The translations under genes were made by a program, and so were the position numbers. Below, piece after piece: positions 62,262 to 64,000 of a stretch of 64,000 nt of DNA. The notes beneath the pieces are model-generated. The model did not search any database. It saw only the letters and a list, made by a program, of their open reading frames with translations, and was not told the origin of the DNA. Each line of letters opens with the position of its first letter. Position 1 is the stretch's first letter. Location of the stretch: contig NZ_CP025394.1 of the NCBI RefSeq assembly GCF_002943525.1, positions 7,393,001 to 7,457,000 of the forward strand, given 5' to 3'. Source of the stretch: Kitasatospora sp. MMS16-BH015 (GTDB lineage: Bacteria; Actinomycetota; Actinomycetes; Streptomycetales; Streptomycetaceae).

Positions 62262-62603
62262 GTGGCGGACGTTCCCCGAGGTGGCGCCGGTAGTCTCTCG
62301 ACTTCCGGAGACGGCGGCGCCGCCTTCAGTGGTGCCGATTCGGTGACCCTCCTGCTCATCCTCGTCAGCGGGGTGAGCTGCGCGATCGGTACGCTCCGCC
62401 TGATCGCCGACCCGCCGGCCCGGCTCACCGCACCCCTGCTCTGCGCGGCCATCGCCCTGGTCACGGTCGTCGGTGCGGACGGCCTCGACCACCTCGGCGC
62501 GGGCATCGCCGCCAGGACCGAGGCCCGCTACGCGTACGCGTTGGACAGCGACTGCCAGTACCCGCGGCCCTCTTACGACGAGACTCCGGGCTGGTTCTTC
62601 TGA
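62262..62603 (+). CDS. Small two-helix membrane protein, unknown
   Basis: 113 residues with two membrane helices (LLLILVSGVSCAIGTLRLI and LTAPLLCAAIALVTVVGADGL) then a polar tail. GTG start. The 3' end overlaps the DUF6000-like gene on the other strand by 31 bases. Low confidence because no family is recognised. Confidence 0.4.
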   Translation: MADVPRGGAGSLSTSGDGGAAFSGADSVTLLLILVSGVSCAIGTLRLIADPPARLTAPLLCAAIALVTVVGADGLDHLGAGIAARTEARYAYALDSDCQYPRPSYDETPGWFF

Positions 62604-63208
62604 CTCCGGGGAGCCGGGTCCGCGCCGCAGGCGAAAGCCACCGCAGTGGCGATCTCCTGCTTCTCCTCCTCCACGGAGGTGCCTGACGAGCCCGGCCACC
62701 GTGCCCAGGGCCCGCCCTCGGTGAGGAGCGGCCCGGAGTAGTCGGTGCCGAGGCGCTGATCGAGATACAGCAGCGCCCCCATCGCAGCGGCCCGGCAGCG
62801 CCGGTGTTCCTCCCGGCCCTCGACGGCCAGTGCCAGGGACTTGACCAGATGGTCCCTCAGGATCCGGGCGTCCTGTTCCGTGCCCAGGCAGGCCAGCGCG
62901 ACGCAGTACGAATCCAGCTGCGCCTGTGGCTCGGGATCGCTCAGCTCCTGCGCGAGGCGGGGCCGCAGTTCGTTGCGGCCCCCGGCCGCGATCAGCCAGC
63001 CGGCCACCAGGCGCTCCCGCCACCCGTAGTCGAGCAACTCCACCAGGTCCGCCACCCTGGCGCGTCGGGCGCAGCGCCGCAGGCCCCATTGGAACACCCG
63101 CCGACGCGCCCGGGGCAGGACGAACGCATGCCCCATCAACTCCCGGTAGCGCCACACTCCGCACCGCCGCCGTACCCGAAGCTGATGCCGTGCCGCCGAA
63201 TCGAGCAT
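62573..63208 (-). CDS. DUF6000-like protein
   Basis: 211 residues. LVELLDYGWRERLVAGWLIAAGGRNELRPRLAQEL and CVALACLGTEQDARILRDHLVKSL...AAMGALLYLDQRLGTDYS match actinomycete DUF6000 proteins, whose function is unknown. ATG at 63208 preferred over a TTG further up. Confidence 0.65.
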   Translation of the reverse strand: MLDSAARHQLRVRRRCGVWRYRELMGHAFVLPRARRRVFQWGLRRCARRARVADLVELLDYGWRERLVAGWLIAAGGRNELRPRLAQELSDPEPQAQLDSYCVALACLGTEQDARILRDHLVKSLALAVEGREEHRRCRAAAMGALLYLDQRLGTDYSGPLLTEGGPWARWPGSSGTSVEEEKQEIATAVAFACGADPAPRSQKNQPGVSS

Positions 63209-63402
63209 GACCAGCCCGATGGCGAAGCGCACTGCCCGGGCAACCCAGCCGAAGCCACCCCCATAACTGGGCTCCTCCTGCGGTCTGGCACCTGTCGGGC
63301 TCCTGATGAAACACAGCAACCCGCTGCCGGAGCAAGCTCAGGGCGTGTCCGTCCGGGCCGCCCGGCCCGCCGAGTGCTTCGGCGGCCCGGCGTGCAGTGG
63401 GT

Positions 63403-64000
63403 TCATCCTGTCGGGGCGTCGCGCCACCGGGCGCTGCCGCCCTCGACCTCCGCGATGCTTGGGTGGCGGACGGCGTCCAGGCCGTCGTCGGCGAGCAGGT
63501 CGGCGATCAGGGCGGCGGGGCCGAAGACCTCGGTCGCGCTCAGGCCCCAGTTGGTCAGGACGAACCAGGAGCCCGCCACGGGCCACCAGTGCGCGGGGAA
63601 CTGGGTGCTGATGGTTCGAGCGGGTCCTGTGGATGCGTCGTGGTGGGCGAGTGCCTCGTCCAGTCGGCCCCGGCGTGCCGGGATCGGACTGCCCACGTCC
63701 TCGATCCAGGCCTGGGTCCAGTAGCAGTCCGTCCGCAGCCCGTCCGGGCTGTGCCGGGCGAGGACGGCGATCAGACTGTCCAGGCTGCCTCGGTCGATCT
63801 CGCCGAGCTCCGGGCCTTCGAGGCCCTCGGGCAGGTCCAGTCCTTCGAAGACGCGGAAGGAGGGGGTGTACTGCCAGTCCGCCAGGCGTCTGCCGGCGTG
63901 CGCCACCACTTCGTCCCACCGAGCCCTTCGGCTCTGCACGGTGACGGCGTGCAGGACCCAGCAGCGGTCCGCGAACCCCTCCTGCGGCTCGTAGCCGAGG
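63403..64000 (-). CDS. Hypothetical protein, 5' end beyond the window
   Basis: About 199 residues are present and the frame is open through the right edge, continuing upstream as ...[19 protein letters not shown] with coding character, so the GTG at 63939 is probably internal. Recognisable segments: WYTPSFRVF-like ([15 protein letters not shown]), [29 protein letters not shown]. No named family recognised. Confidence 0.6.

Overview
The window is high-GC actinomycete DNA with strongly G/C-ending codons. Gene content and local order (an allantoin/urate/glyoxylate block, aceB beside an AllR-type IclR regulator, a c-di-AMP riboswitch leader, many secreted actinomycete hydrolases) point to Streptomyces or the sister genus Kitasatospora. 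It reads as chromosome: no phage, plasmid, transposase, CRISPR or natural-product cluster was seen.

Layout. 1-9.9 kb: end of a secreted FAD-linked oxidase, an MFS exporter and an SDR oxidoreductase; an aldo-keto reductase and an acyl-CoA oxidase-like enzyme on the minus strand; a divergent TetR gene followed by a carboxymuconolactone-decarboxylase-like protein and a phosphotriesterase-like metallohydrolase; a secreted tripeptidyl-aminopeptidase-type hydrolase. 10-15.2 kb: an aspartate/alanine cassette (two tandem AspT-family antiporters plus aspartate 4-decarboxylase). 15.2-24.3 kb: stress protein, secreted and membrane proteins, a divergent SDR/TetR pair, and a GH16 secreted glycosidase behind a c-di-AMP (ydaO-type) riboswitch.

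24.3-51 kb holds the metabolic centre of the window. An AllR-like IclR repressor faces malate synthase (aceB). Further on lie an amino-acid permease, an 8-oxoguanine deaminase-like amidohydrolase, an NCS2 nucleobase/urate permease, uricase, hydroxyisourate hydrolase, OHCU decarboxylase, a small regulator pair, hydroxypyruvate isomerase, tartronate-semialdehyde reductase, glycerate kinase, allantoinase, allantoicase and catalase. Together they run urate -> allantoin -> allantoate -> ureidoglycolate/glyoxylate, then to malate or glycerate, with catalase removing the peroxide made by uricase. A near-identical 15-bp palindrome (TCAAC-N5-GTTGA) sits at four promoters of this set and overlaps the -35 box in three of them, so the sequence shows the likely AllR regulon directly. 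Glyoxylate carboligase and ureidoglycolate lyase are not in the window.

Between these blocks (27-37 kb) are ordinary accessory genes: DinB-like protein, a truncated ADP-ribosylglycohydrolase, AraC regulator, cold-shock protein, PhzF-like protein, acyltransferase, SigE-type sigma factor with a membrane partner. 51-64 kb: a second IclR regulator, VOC protein, an alpha/beta hydrolase broken by an amber codon, a Tat-exported protein, a metallophosphoesterase, a CitA/CitB-type two-component system divergent from a DctA dicarboxylate transporter, an orphan FtsX without FtsE beside a decayed stretch, an MFS transporter and hypothetical genes. The last gene runs off the right edge.
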